Shown here: positions 12,089-23,514 of the stretch, piece after piece
How the letters are laid out: every line of letters starts with the position of its first letter
Numbering within the stretch: the first letter of the stretch is position 1
DNA from: Axinella damicornis
Taxonomy: Eukaryota; Porifera; Demospongiae; Axinellida; Axinellidae
Assembly (NCBI GenBank): GCA_963931865.1
Contig: OZ007510.1
Span: 250,501-314,500 of the forward strand
Length of the DNA stretch: 64,000 nt
Reading direction: 5' to 3'
Notes under the pieces: model-generated
Databases searched by the model: none
What the model saw: the letters and a program-made list of their open reading frames with translations, nothing else
What the model was told of the DNA's origin: nothing
Position numbers and translations under genes: made by a program

Positions 12089-13545
12089 TTAGAATAGCTC
12101 CTTCTTCATCCATGTCACCACATCATCTGGGATGCTTTGTGATGGTGTGGGTGGGGGAGGAGGAGGAGGGGGAGGGGGAGGATCAGGTAGAGGAGGGAGG
12201 GGACAGTTGCTGACAGGTGGAGTGGAAGGAGTGGCTGCATCTTCCGTTGCTCCTGGTAGCCCAGCCAATAGGGATTCCGTCTGGAAATGGATAAAGAAAC
12301 AGCACCTCGTACACATACCAGCAAACCTAGCTGTACACAGTGTTGCTATACCTGCTCACTGCTGAGCTGTGCAATGCACTTCCTGAGTGCGGAGACAAGG
12401 GGCCCATCGGAGTAGCCCAGGTGGGAGTAGAACTGCTGCTTGTCATGGGTGGAGAGGTGGGTCCACCGACAGCCCAGCCTGAAGGGAAAGATGCTGCATG
12501 GCCAAATAGGACGCACTGGTACACAAGCTCCTATTAGGCTATATACTCTGCTTGGTTCAGTAACAGCAATGCTCAGGACCAATTTGGCCCCAAAAATTCT
12601 ACTAATTTAGCTGGATCATTAATACAGCATTGAATGCTGTATTAATGATCCAGCTGAATTTTTGGGGCCAAATTGGTCCAAAGATAGAGAGGTCTAGTTT
12701 TGGACTAAACTTTCAGTGGGTGTGCACTCCAGCTGGCTAGCACTCCAGCTGGCAAGCACGTCTCCCCCACTTCTCACCAAGTGCTGCCGAAATAACAGCG
12801 ATCAAAACAAAGCAGCTAGGTACACATAGAACACTTTTGTTTATTTGCTCTTGTTTGAGTCCTTCACAAAGCATTTTTAGGGTCTATGTCGTGAGATTTC
12901 GATGTTTTTACTGGAAAGAAAACGGACAGACAACAGACAGCTTCACGCAAGCGTACGTGCGCGGGGTAATCATTACACGTAACTCTGAATGACACAAGTC
13001 CAGTGCTGAATAATTAACGGACAGTGCATGATGACATCACAATTCTCACTTGAGTGCATGTTGTTCAGCAGCCTGCATCAGTCTCCGCCCGAGGCCCCTC
13101 CCTCTCAGTGCAGGAGTGACGAGAACTGCAGCAGAGGTGGTGCATGCGTAGGATGCAGAACCTGAGGCTGGTCTATGCTATTGTATACCTGTTTCAACCA
13201 GCACTGCATCACCTCTTCCGGCCACCCGAATGAGCCTGGCATGCCCCACCACCCTCCCGCCAGCACCTTGCACCAGGACGAGGGAGCACGGGAGCTCGTC
13301 ACAACTCTCCTCAATAGAGGCCACCCTGTAGAACTACATGGAGTGAACAGTTGGTGCCCCGCCCACTACCCCGCCCCACTGGACCCACCCCGACCCGGCC
13401 GTGGCCACGTGGCTAGGCTCTCTCGCATCAACACTCGCCTTGCTGAAAGGGACCTAGGCCACTCTCTGTTGATTAGCTCCGCTGTCTCCGTCAGCAGGTC
13501 ACGCCGCGCGTGAAGAAAGTGGAGCTCGTATTCTGCATCTTGCAT
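12089..13545 (-). CDS. NAA80: N-alpha-acetyltransferase 80 (actin N-acetyltransferase)
   Basis: NAA80 acetylates the processed acidic N-terminus of actin. Five exons (13545-13409, 13325-13189, 13125-13050, 12478-12352, 12280-12089) give about 222 aa, shorter than human. The family start is clear: LHARRDLLTETAELINREWP. The GNAT acetyl-CoA motif is RGRGLGRRLMQAA, followed by the family-typical HLSTHDKQQFYSHLGY. A proline run ([20 protein letters not shown]) precedes the C-terminal WMKKELF, matching the polyproline and WMEKD end of the vertebrate enzyme. In vertebrates that tract binds profilin. The exon 1 donor is the least certain boundary. It was chosen to avoid an in-frame stop and to join SLAT to VASIEESCDELP. 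The start lies 255 bases from divergent ARMT1. Intron 3 contains a hairpin element. Confidence 0.9.
12576..12679. repeat. Long perfect hairpin (MITE-like) in NAA80 intron 3
   Basis: GGACCAATTTGGCCCCAAAAATTC at the left is matched by GAATTTTTGGGGCCAAATTGGTCC at the right. The arms continue as AGCTGGATCATTAATACAGC up to a central ATTGAAT. The whole 104 bases form a nearly perfect palindrome, except for about 8 extra bases in the left arm. Confidence 0.9.
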
Positions 13546-13800
13546 CTTTTCCAGGGAGTATGGGCCCCGGAGTGAGGTCGACCCCTGAGAGAAATTTTCC
13601 CGCGGCCGCGCCTACGTATCACTACGCGCGCATCACTAGTGCCATGCCCTACACGTATACGCGCGTGCGCGTGCGCAAGCATCACGCGCGCCCGCGCCGC
13701 GCCCAGGACTGGCGCCCCATTCCGTTCCGGTTTTAACGCATAAGTCGTTGCCTCGTTGTGCAGAAGCCAGAACTTGCTGTGTGAGCTAGATCAGGTCACG
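13546..13800. promoter_or_regulatory. CpG-rich bidirectional promoter, NAA80/ARMT1
   Basis: The 255 bases between the divergent starts are CpG-dense (CGCGGCCGCGCC, TACGCGCGCATC, CGCGCGTGCGCGTGCGC), unlike neighbouring DNA. No TATA box is visible. CpG density plus head-to-head genes suggests one shared promoter. Confidence 0.65.
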
Positions 13801-16533
13801 ATGGCGACTGAGGGGTACCCTGTTTCCAAGCGCATGTCTGCCAAGTATGAAGGGTGAGGTGCCACTATACTTGACATACAAGTTCAGCAAAATAATTAAT
13901 TTATGCAGGATAATAATTTCCATGGTATGCTCCTGGCTGCAGGACATTTGCTTATGTGACGCTGAAGGAACGGTTGCCCCGCATTTTGACACAAGTGATC
14001 GACACCATCCACAGAGAACAAGAGAGGGTGTACAACCAGTATGGTGAGGTGGGTGTGGCACATTTCCTCGATCCCCGGCCGGCTCCCCTCATCAGGGTGG
14101 TCAGCTGTGGGCAGGGCTAATGCAGGACATTGGAGGGCGAGCCTGAGCGAAGTGCATATGTATGCGGTACTGACAGCTGCTATCAGCTGTACCATGTGCT
14201 GACAGCTGATGAGAGTGGGCACCTGCTATCAGCTGTACCATGTGCTGACAGCTGATGAGAGTGGGCACCTGCTATCAGCTGTACCATGTGCTGACAGCTG
14301 ATGAGAGTGGGCACCTGCTATCAGCTGTACCATGTGCTGAACAGCTGATGAGAGGTGGGCACCTGCTATCAGCTGTACCATGTGCTGACAGCTGATGAGA
14401 GTGGGCACCTGCTATCAGCTGTACCATGTGCTGACAGCTGATGAGAGTGGGCACCTGCTATCACCTGTACCATGTGCTGACAGCTGACGAGTGGGCACCT
14501 GCTATCAGCTGTACCATGTGCTGACAGCTGATGAGAGTGGGCACCTGCTATCAGCTGTACCATGTGCTGACAGCTGATGAGAGTGGGCACCTGCTATCAG
14601 CTGTACCATGTGCTGACAGCTGATGAGAGTGGGCACCTGCTATCAGCTGTACCATGTGCTGACAGCTGATGAGAGTGGGCACCTGCTATCAGCTGTACCA
14701 TGTGCTGACAGCTGACGAGTGGGCACCTGCTATCAGCTGTACCATGTGCTGACAGCTGATGAGAGTGGGCACCTGCTATCAGCTGTACCATGTGCTGACA
14801 GCTGATGAGAGTGGGCACCTGCTATCAGCTGTACCATGTGCTGACAGCTGATGAGAGTGGGCACCTGCTATCAGCTGTACCATGTGCTGACAGCTGATGA
14901 GAGTGGGCACCTGCTATCAGCTGTACCATGTGCTGACAGCTGATGAGAGTGGGCACCTGCTATCAGCTGTACCATGTGCTGACAGCTGATGAGAGTGGGC
15001 ACCTGCTATCAGCTGTACCATGTGCTGACAGCTGATGAGAGTGGGCACCTGCTATCAGCTGTACCATGTGCTGACAGCTGATGAGAGTGGGCACCTGCTA
15101 TCAGCTGTACCATGTGCTGAACAGCTGATGGCACCTGCTGCTCGTGCTTGTCCTCCACTGCCCCTCGTATGTTGTCAAACTCTTCACACACACCCACACA
15201 CACTAGGCCGGCCGGGAGGATGTGAAAAGGGCGATAGCCCAGCTGTCTGAGCTGCGCTATGAGCTACAGACGAACAAGTCAATGGTGACAATTCAGGTCG
15301 GGTCAGACGTAAAAGAGTGGGGGACAGTGTTTGAGACCTATCGAGAAGTTCTTGGTGGGGAAGAGCCCTCCTGGTTCAACGTCTCATGGCTATTTGCAGA
15401 GTGCTACATGTACCGGAAGATTGCAGAGATCCTCATAACAAGGTAATGTGACTATGAATCACATATGAGAGTGCAACTATCATGATTACTGCTTCACTAC
15501 AGCTCTCACCTGAAGGACTTTGATCCGTTTGGTGCACAGAAAGAGGCCTCACTCCTGGGCTCTCTGCCTCAGATCACAAGCCTGGCCTCCTACTTTACTG
15601 GGCTCATCTCCAAGCCAAAGCAGACCCTCGCTGAGCTCAAGGTTGACTTTGAACACCTCCTCCTCGTAAGCAAGCAAGCATTGTGTGCAATAACTGTGGA
15701 CTCCAAAGTGGTTGAACTTCTTGCTCCCCTCTCTTGTATAGCTTTGTCTGTGGGGCAATAAGATTGACCTGTCCATGATGGGCACTGTGGAGGGGTACGA
15801 TGCCCGCCAGGACCACCTCTCCTCCCTCGACTCCAGCCAGGAGAGCCAGCAGGCCCTCCGCACGAATGTCCTTGCAGACCATAGCGCAACTCTATGGAGA
15901 CTCCTGGAGCTTGTGCAAAACCCGTCCACTTCTAGCAAGCGTCAGGTGGACTTTGTCTTGGATAATGCAGGTCTTGAGATCTTTGCTGATATCTGCTTTG
16001 CCGATTGGCTTCTCAGTGTTGGTCTTGCTGACAAGGTCCAGTTTCACTGCAAACAGTTGCCCTGGTTTGTCTCTGACGCCCTCATAAAGGACTTCAAGTG
16101 GACTTTGGAGACACTGAGCTCACAAGAAAACAAGACGCTCTCAAATCTTGGAGAGAAGTGGAAAGCCCGGCTCAAAGACGGCAGCTTTGTTGTAATTGAC
16201 CACTCCTTCTGGACCACCTCCTATGAGTACGCAGCCATGAGAGCCGTGGCCCCTGAGCTGTATCAGATGCTCTCTGAGTCACACCTGGTGTTCTTCAAGG
16301 GAGACCTCAACTATCGCAAGCTGCTAGCTGATAGGAACTGGCTGTACACTGGGAAGTTCAGTGTGGCCCTTGGAGGGTTTGAACCAACCAACCTCTGTGC
16401 CCTGCGTACCCTAAAGGCGGACCTTGTGACTGGGCTCCCGCCAGGTGCAGCCGAACGAGCAGCCAAGGAGAACAAATTCTGGATGGCAACTGGACAATAC
16501 GCTGTGATACAAGTGTACAACTCTCAAAAATGA
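13801..16533 (+). CDS. ARMT1: Damage-control phosphatase ARMT1 (DUF89 family)
   Basis: ARMT1-type DUF89 proteins are metal-dependent sugar-phosphate phosphatases, also reported to methylate acidic residues. Five exons (13801-13853, 13943-14048, 15207-15442, 15503-15665, 15742-16533) encode about 449 aa, close to human. Family blocks in order are FAYVTLKERLPRILTQVIDT, AIAQLSELRYELQTNK, WLFAECYMYRKI, LCLWGNKIDLS, VDFVLDNAGLE with FADICFADWLL (conserved Asn/Asp of the metal site), LPWFVSDALIKDF, FWTTSYEYAAM, LVFFKGDLNYRKLLADRNW and RTLKADLVTGLPPG. The start ATG is in CpG-rich sequence with no upstream in-frame alternative. Intron 2 contains about 1 kb of a 46-base minisatellite. The final exon alone carries the catalytic half. 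Confidence 0.95.
14160..15140. repeat. 46-bp minisatellite in ARMT1 intron 2
   Basis: About 20 units built on GCTATCAGCTGTACCATGTG followed by CTGACAGCTGATGAGAGTGGGCACCT. A few units lack six bases (GCTGACGAGTGG) or carry one extra base (CTGAACAGCTGATG). The unit contains the palindromic word CAGCTG twice, which can pair within each repeat. Confidence 0.97.
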
Positions 16534-17010
16534 ATGGTTTGTGTGTTGTAGATGTATTAACTAATGTATGTATGACGGTCCAAACGGTCTTCAATTCTTT
16601 TCTGCTCTCTGCCCATTGCATTGTCTATCACTGCAGGGTTCATTCCGCATGACTGTCTCAGCAGTGCAGGGTTTGATGACAGAACAGTGAATTCGTTTCT
16701 CGATCATATGATTAGACATACCCACATGCATTATGGTCCTGCTACGTACTTTTAGCAACACTGTATTAGACCACAGAGCTGAGTAACTTCCATATATGGA
16801 GGGCATAGAGCTCAGTGCCTTCCGGCATTACTGGGGGTGTAATACAGCCGATTCTACCCTGCAACATGAGGTATTGAAGCCCTCAATCTGTACCTATACT
16901 CATAATTCCAAGTAAGCATCACTGTATCCAAGATGAGGTGCTATTATGGTGTATGGGTTCTTCTGTTTCATATAGACACAGGACGTATGTGTATCAATCA
17001 TCTCCCAAAG
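16534..17010. other. Intergenic region ARMT1 to hyaluronidase
   Basis: No gene was recognised. It should hold the ARMT1 3' UTR and the promoter and 5' UTR of the hyaluronidase gene. An in-frame reading continues upstream of 17011 to an ATG at 16933, but the sequence there does not look like signal peptide. Confidence 0.4.
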
Positions 17011-18466
17011 ATGTGGATGGTGTGTCTCTCTCTTCTGCTCATAGCTGCCACTGTGAAATCGTCTCCAATCCTCTCCACGCCCCCACTGACGGGTTGGCCT
17101 TACATGTGTGTGTGGGACTCCCCCACCTCAGTCTGTGACCGGTTCGGCATTGAGTTCAACCTATCACAGTACAACATCATCCAGAACAGTGGCAGTGCAT
17201 TCGAAGGTAACAAGATCAGCATCTTCTATGGCATCGGAAGGTTTCCTGAGATCAGCCATGCCACTGGACAGTACATTAATGGTGGGATACCTCAACTTGG
17301 GAACCTGACATACCACTTGCAGCAAGTCAAAGCGGACGTCAACAGGATCATACCTGATGCAAACTTTGGTGGTCTAGCGGTGATGGACTTTGAGGCCTGG
17401 AGGCCTCTTTTCAAACACAACTTTGACTGGCTGAAGATGTATCGAGAAGCATCTGAACAGTTAGTCAAGAAGGAGCACCCAAATTGGACCAACCCAACGC
17501 AAATCGAGCAGGAAGCAGAGGAGGAGTTTAATGCAGCTGCAAAGACATTCTTCATCTCAACAATCCAGCTTGCCCAGCAAATGAGACCCCACGCCTTCTG
17601 GGGATACTATGGCTTCCCTCGTTGCTATGGGCAACCAGGCAACTACTGCTCATCTGAATCCCAGTCTGAAAATGACCAGCTTCAGTGGCTGTGGAACGTC
17701 ACTGACGCAGTCTACCCACGGATATACCTTCGTGAGTAACAGGTTCCAGCAAAGTCATACAAGCATGACTTATACATTATTATAATAATTATACGAACCT
17801 CTTGTATATATATATCACACACTCACATACACACACACAGACGAGGAGAGTACAGCTGACAAAGTTCTCTTCCTGATGAGCACAGTACATGAGGCAGTGA
17901 GGGTGGCCAACCACTCCACCCTTCCCTCCAAACCTGTATACCCCTATAGCAGGCACAGCTACGACAAGGCACCTGGACATTTCTACTCTAAAGTGAGCAT
18001 ATTATCATGGGAGAACTCATGTGACGTACACATGTTCAATCATGTGATTTCTCAACAGGAGGATTTGTGGTTGTCACATGCCATCTCCAATCTCCTGGGT
18101 TCCGCTGGGGTTGTGATTTGGGGGTCCACCAAGTCCACTGACACAAGCACCCTCTGCTCAGGGCTTGAGAGCTACGTGTCTGGGACGTTTGGCCCTTTTG
18201 TGAAGAACTACACGGAGTGGGCACAGCAGTGCAGCAACGTGACTTGCAGTGGCAATGGGCAGTGTGTGGCGAGTGAGATACCAGCAGTGGAGGTGCTCAT
18301 GGGGAGGTCCCATATAGATCCACTCAAAGCAGCAGAGATTTGGGCGGAGTACTTTACCATGGCCGCCCAGTCTGGGAATGAGTCCGTGTTCACCTGCAAG
18401 TGCTTTGGTGGGTGGACTGCGGGGGACTGCAGTAAACCTGCTAGCAAGACCTCTGATCATGAGTAG
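17011..18466 (+). CDS. Hyaluronidase (glycoside hydrolase family 56) with EGF-like tail
   Basis: GH56 enzymes cleave beta-1,4 linkages of hyaluronan or chondroitin. Three exons (17011-17731, 17841-17992, 18059-18466) give about 426 aa, similar to human HYAL1. The start MWMVCLSLLLIAATVKSSP gives a clean signal peptide. Upstream in-frame ATGs at 16987 and 16933 are possible but less likely. Catalytic motif: GGLAVMDFEAWRPL, with the Asp-x-Glu acid pair. Other family blocks are IFYGIGRFPE, FWGYYGFPRCY, NDQLQWLWN, DAVYPRIYL and GSAGVVIWGS. The C-terminus has the EGF-like cysteine module typical of hyaluronidases (CSNVTCSGNGQCV ... FTCKCFGGWTAGDC). It is probably secreted or lysosomal. Substrate preference cannot be told. 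It lies upstream of, and on the same strand as, another glycosidase. Confidence 0.93.
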
Positions 18467-18670
18467 CTTTGTGCAGTTATAGTGTTTCCCCTCGCTGCTT
18501 GTTTTTTTATTATTTTTAACCAAATCCATGCATTCTTTATGTATGCATGTGTTTCCATGGCTGCTGAACCACTGCTAGTGTTGTGGTCTAGTCTGGGCCC
18601 AACACTGTATACTGTACAGTACTGTACATGTACTGTACAATTACAATGACGTCACTCACAAACTGATGAC

Positions 18671-19808
18671 ATGATGGCTACAAGTGGTGGCTTGTACCGT
18701 GCGCTTCTCTTGCTCCTCCTCGCTGCGGCCGCTGCTGGTAGCTGGCTGGATGGAGACGACGGGGTGGACAGGGCTAATGGCGACCTCGCCGACATGCCAA
18801 TGAAGATGAACGCCTCTGCATCGCCCAGCGGCTGCGCAGGGCTTTGCGAGGCAGAGAGCAAGTGCGTGGCGTGGGTTTACAGCAAGCCTAGCTGCAAGGG
18901 CCAGGGGACGTCGTATCCGCTGTGCTACCTCAAGGCAGCAGTGATGCAGCAGAGCTCCAACCCCTGCAGGGTAGGGAGAGTATACCCGTGCCCTAGTTTA
19001 GTCTCCAAGACTGAGTGTGTTTATAGTAATAATGGTTCCTGCAGGTGTCCGGTGTGAAGAATGCCCAGCTCCTCCCACCCGTCTTCAGCCCTCTCCCCCT
19101 CGGCTCCATCAAACCGCAAGGTGGGGACAGTAGCATGGTGAGAGGGAGATGGAGGAGTACCACCCCCTCAATTTACCTTATGCATGCCCGTTCATGGTCC
19201 TCCTGTCCCGGATCCCACAGGCTGGCTGCTGGACCAGCTGCAGCTGCAGGCAGAGAGCCTCTCGGGGCACCTCCAGTTCTTCTGGGCGGACGTGATGAAC
19301 TCCAGCTGGGTGGGAGGCAAGGCTGATGGGGGGCTGCACGAGAGGACGCCGTACTGGCTCAATGGGTTTGTCCCCCTCGCCTACCAGCTGCAGGACCCCG
19401 TCCTCATTGGCACGGTAGTGTAGCACCCTTCGTTCCCCTCCCACTGACACCCTAACTACCAGTGGTTGTGGTTGCGCCCTGTGCAGGTAGAGCAGTATGT
19501 GGACTATATCCTCTCCCACCAGTCTGCGGAAGGGTGGCTTGGTCCGGATGACATCACGGATGGCAATGCCTACTGGTCCAAGTATCCGATCTTGTTTGCC
19601 CTGAGGAATGTGAGCAGCAGTGTCATGCTTGCAGTATGTGAGGATGATTGCAGAGTAATCCCCCTCTCTCCCTCCCAGTACTATGAAGCCAACCCCAGTG
19701 ATAGCCGCACCATCCCAGCAATGATGAAGTTCCTGCAAGCTGCTCATAAGAAGATGTTCACTGTGCCCCTTGGAAACACATGGTACACAATGTTGTGTAT
19801 GCACATGC

Positions 19809-19842
<34 letters not shown>

Positions 19843-21953
19843 CACGCACACACACACACACACTCACACTCACACTGCACACAGGTCAGGAGCACGGTGG
19901 CAGGACCTTGTGCTGACCGTGCACTGGATGCTGGACTTCCACGCCAGCGGTCAGGAGCAGCAGCTGTGGGACTTGGCAGAACTGATTCACCAGCAGGTAA
20001 ACTTAATCTCGGTCTACGTCATACCTTCTCTGCATTCCACCAGCACTGACTTCATCTGCTCCGCAGGGGTTTGACTGGAAGGGATGGTATGGGGGCAGCA
20101 GTTTCCCCACGGGTCCTGTCAATCAGACCAACCTCTATACCCACGGGGTCAACAATGGCCAGGCCATCAAATCAGAGGGAGTGTGGTAGGCAGTGGCATG
20201 CTCGCGCTCTTCTGCTCCCCACACTCGCTGAACAGGTACCCCTCTCAATCCAGGTACCGCCAGTCACACAACTCCTCCGACTGGCAGTCATCCTATGTCC
20301 ACATGCAGAAGCTGGATAAGTTCCACGGCCAGGCCTCCGGGATCTTTTCCTGTGATGAGCACCTTGCTGGCACGATGCCGTCCCGAGGTGGGGCCCTAAC
20401 ACACTCACAGTTCTTACATTGTCAATCCTGGGTGTATTGTGCTTGAGGCAATTCACTACCTCCAGGCTCTGAGCTGTGTACTGTCGTGGAGTCACTGTTT
20501 TCATATGAAACACTGTTCAGCATCCAGGGAGACCCCATCTTTGGTACGTCTCCAACTTCAGCTCCATTCATCATCCCATACCGTGAACACTGTACAGGCA
20601 CCTGCTCGTATTATGCATGTACACACACTCACATGCGCACATAACAATTATGCGTAGCTGAGCGTGCAGAGAAGCTGGCCTATAACGCTCTCCCGGCAAC
20701 CATCACTCCGGACATGTGGGCCCACCAGTACCTGCAGCAGAGCAACGAGATGAATGCTGTCGTTTCTCGTGACCATATTTGGACACATGATGGCCCAGCT
20801 GCAACCCTGTAAGTTGAGAGGCTATCAGTATGATTGTGTTGGAGTGACTAACATCCAACCTCCCTTCCCATAGCTACGGCCTTGCTCCCAACTATGGCTG
20901 CTGCACGGCTAACTTCAACCAGGGCTGGCCTAAGTTTGCAGAGCACTTGGTGATGGCGCACAGCGGTGGGGAGGGGCTGGTGGTGGCCACGTACGCCCCT
21001 GCCTCCGTGCAGTACACGCTGCAGTCTGGGAGTATGGTACTGCTGGACATTGTCACCGAGTACCCCTTCAATGATACAGTGCAGCTGACTGGAGAGTGTG
21101 GGGAGGGGATAGCCCTGTCATTAAGGATTCCATCTTGGGCCCAGGGTGCCACTGTCCAAGTGAATGGCACCACTCCAAAGCAAGCCTCACCAGGTGAGCA
21201 GTCCCAGCACACCTCAACTATAGCTGTTTCAACAGTTGCGGCTGTTACTGCAGGCATCCTGTACAACATCAGCTGTACGTGGTCCACTGTTGTCCTCCTG
21301 AGCCTGCCAATGACCATTCAGGTACAGAGGAGGTTCAACAACGCTGCATCAGTGTACAGAGGGTAAGTAGTCACGCAGCTTGCTCCCAGGATGAACGTTG
21401 GAAGGATGCTGCTGATCCCTTCTCAGGCCACTGCTCTATGCCCTGGAGATTGCTGAGGACTTTGAGGTGCTGGAGCGTTATAGCTTTGAGAGTCGCGACT
21501 ACCAGGTGACCCCTGAATCCCCCTGGAACTATGCTCTCAGGCTGCGGGATGACTCACACCCGCAGCAAGACCTCACCTTTGTTAGCTCGGGGCTGGAGTT
21601 GGGAGTGCCTCCGTTCTCCCTCAAGGGAGCTCCTGGGAAGATCATGGCACAGGTGATGCTCCATCCACAGTCGCATGGTAGATTAGCAATTTAGCAGGAC
21701 ATTTTTGCTGCAACTGCTGTAACAGCACGTCTATCCACTAATGATTGGAGGTAGTAACTAAAGGTAGTATATCTTGTTTTCTCCTCTCCATTAGGGTCGA
21801 GTGTTAGACTCCTGGCAGCTATCTCATAATGCAGCGGCTGCCCCTCCCACTTCCCCTGTCCATTCCTCCAACCCCCTCACCCCTATCACCCTCCTTCCCT
21901 TTGGAGCTACTGACCTCAGGATTGCCGAGCTACCCACGCTTGCTGAGGACTGA
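18671..21953 (+). CDS. Glycoside hydrolase family 127 (DUF1680) protein with PAN-like N-terminus
   Basis: Fourteen exons give about 734 aa: 18671-18970, 19045-19120, 19221-19414, 19487-19609, 19679-19782, 19885-19996, 20067-20185, 20254-20387, 20466-20543, 20658-20808, 20874-21193, 21254-21362, 21427-21652, 21795-21953. A signal peptide (LLLLLLAAAAAGS) precedes a small cysteine-rich region with SGCAGLCEAESKCVAWVY, like a PAN/apple fold. GH127 blocks follow: RTPYWLNGFVPLAYQL, GWLGPDDITDGNAYW, TPDMWAHQYLQQSNEMNAV and YGLAPNYGCCTANFNQGWPK. The last holds the cysteine pair that helps bind zinc and catalyse cleavage in the bacterial beta-L-arabinofuranosidase. The protein is probably secreted. The sugar it cuts in an animal is unknown. 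Exon 12 onwards is repeated at 38128-38801 by the assembly duplication. Confidence 0.88.
19809..19880. repeat. Poly-C run and CA repeat in GH127 intron 5
   Basis: About 30 uninterrupted C residues are followed by CA/CTCA repeats ending at the exon 6 acceptor. The homopolymer length is likely approximate. Confidence 0.9.
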
Positions 21954-22100
21954 GCACTGGCTATTTATCCTGTCCAGATTAGTACGTGTTACGTTGTTTT
22001 GATGTTGATAGCAGTAGTAGTAAAAGTGTTTAACTCTCTGGGGTACAGTATTGTGTGCAGAGTGTTTGGTGGAGATGCTGTGATGTGCGGATTGTGTTCA

Positions 22101-22386
22101 CTAGAGCATGAAGAGCAGGTCTGGGTTCCTCTCTCCAGTGCCACAGTAGAAGTGGCCAAAGTTGGGTGTGTTGGGGACGTGGTAGACAATTAGGCCCAGC
22201 CACAGTAGACTGCGCAGCACCATGGAGGCCCCTCCCTGGTCGCACTGCAGGCTCCAACAGCCTGAGAGGAGGGGCCGGGGGAGTCATAAAGAACAGTTCT
22301 CTATGAGGAAAAGAAGTACTTACCATTTGGAATGTCTTTCTCAACGGAGCTTAGGAAGTCTACTGACTGCAAGATACCCTATTTGT

Positions 22387-22417
<31 letters not shown>

Positions 22418-23514
22418 GGGGTTAGTTGTGTGAATATATTATACACAAAAGGCTCTTTGAGGACCTACATGTACACCGAAGGGCAGCCCACATACCATAC
22501 CCACCTTCTGACTGCTGGTATGCTCATTGTCAGGTGCCTCCTCCCTGAAATGCAGGTAGTAGTGAAGCCTCTTGGCCTCCTCGAGGGGAAGACCTACACA
22601 TTGGGTGTCATAACTCACTGTAACTACCAAATCGTGACACACTACTATATAGATCAGAGTGACCCTGCAGCGTTACAGCAATCCATCCCCCCTCATTAAC
22701 CTTGAAAGGACTTGTTGAGAGTGACCACTCCCTGTGGTGTTTTGAGGTAGGCTCCTCGCGGCACCACACTCCCCTCCTCCTCCACCTGTACCACCACTGC
22801 AGCCAGACGATCCACCTCTTTCATCTCAATCTGTGGCACAGAAAACAAAACGGCTAGGGTTCTGCTAGCAGACCTCCTCTTCCGAAAATATTTCAATACA
22901 ACTGCTGCTATGAAAGGCAGCAGACAACCGGAGTCCCGAAGATCAGGTTGTAACTTGAGGCAAACAATTGAGGTCCCTGAACACGGCTTTCAGGTGGATT
23001 TGCTGCTGTGGATTGACTTTGGATGTCTGGTATTAAACAGTGACTACATGGCAGTCCTACCTGTGTGGTCTGCTCCTGAGCACCCTCCCCCTCACCCACC
23101 CGGTGAGTGACGGAGTACTCATAGTTAAAGGAGGGATCTCCTGTGAACCTGCCCTGTAGTTTGGAGGACTTCTGCTTCAAGCCTTCGTCCACGTGGGGAA
23201 GCAGGGACCACTTCAGGCAGTCCTGGCTGTGAGATGTGGTATGAGAGTCAGTTCCTCAACACTTGTAAAGCGGTTACAATAGTTCACCTGTAAAGGGCTT
23301 TCCTATCCTTCAATTCGTCCTTGCCGACGCCCTGCGCTACAAAGTAATCGCTCTGGATGCCGCGGATCACGCCCCAGAGCTTCACACGGCGGAACTTGTG
23401 CTCTCGTCGGAGCAGTACGAGCGAGGACTGCAGGGCAGCCCGCTGCTCTACGCTCAGCACCACGCCGCTGCTGCCGAGGTAGTCGAGGTTTGAAAATACA
23501 CCGTCAGAATCCAT
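22101..23514 (-). CDS. RSPH9: Radial spoke head protein 9 homolog, copy A
   Basis: RSPH9 is a head component of the radial spoke that links axonemal doublets to the central pair in motile cilia. Six exons (23514-23288, 23226-23061, 22830-22701, 22593-22505, 22366-22324, 22261-22101) give about 271 aa, close to human. Family blocks are VEQRAALQSSLVLLRREHKF, VKLWGVIRGIQSDYFVAQG, LQGRFTGDPSFNYEY, VVPRGAYLKTPQGVV, LPLEEAKRLHYYLHFRE, SVDFLSSVEKDIPNGCWSLQ, VLRSLLWLGLIVYH and FYCGTGERNPDLLFML at the C-terminus. A longer upstream reading from 23562 is rejected because copy B breaks that frame with indels. The gene implies an organism with motile cilia or flagella. The start is 179 bases from the divergent ACAP-like gene. 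Confidence 0.93.
22383..22422. repeat. GT repeat and poly-G run in RSPH9 intron 5 (copy A)
   Basis: GTGTGT followed by about 20 G residues. The matching copy B run (39234-39282) is longer. Read on the gene strand it is poly-C followed by CA repeat. Confidence 0.9.

Noticed and set aside
13326..13408. NAA80 as a broken gene because of an in-frame stop
   Set aside because: The stop lies in a short intron with usable GT and AG sites. Splicing it out joins two conserved NAA80 blocks in phase.
16933..17010. Hyaluronidase start at 16933
   Set aside because: The added residues are not signal-like, while the ATG at 17011 is followed directly by a good hydrophobic signal peptide.
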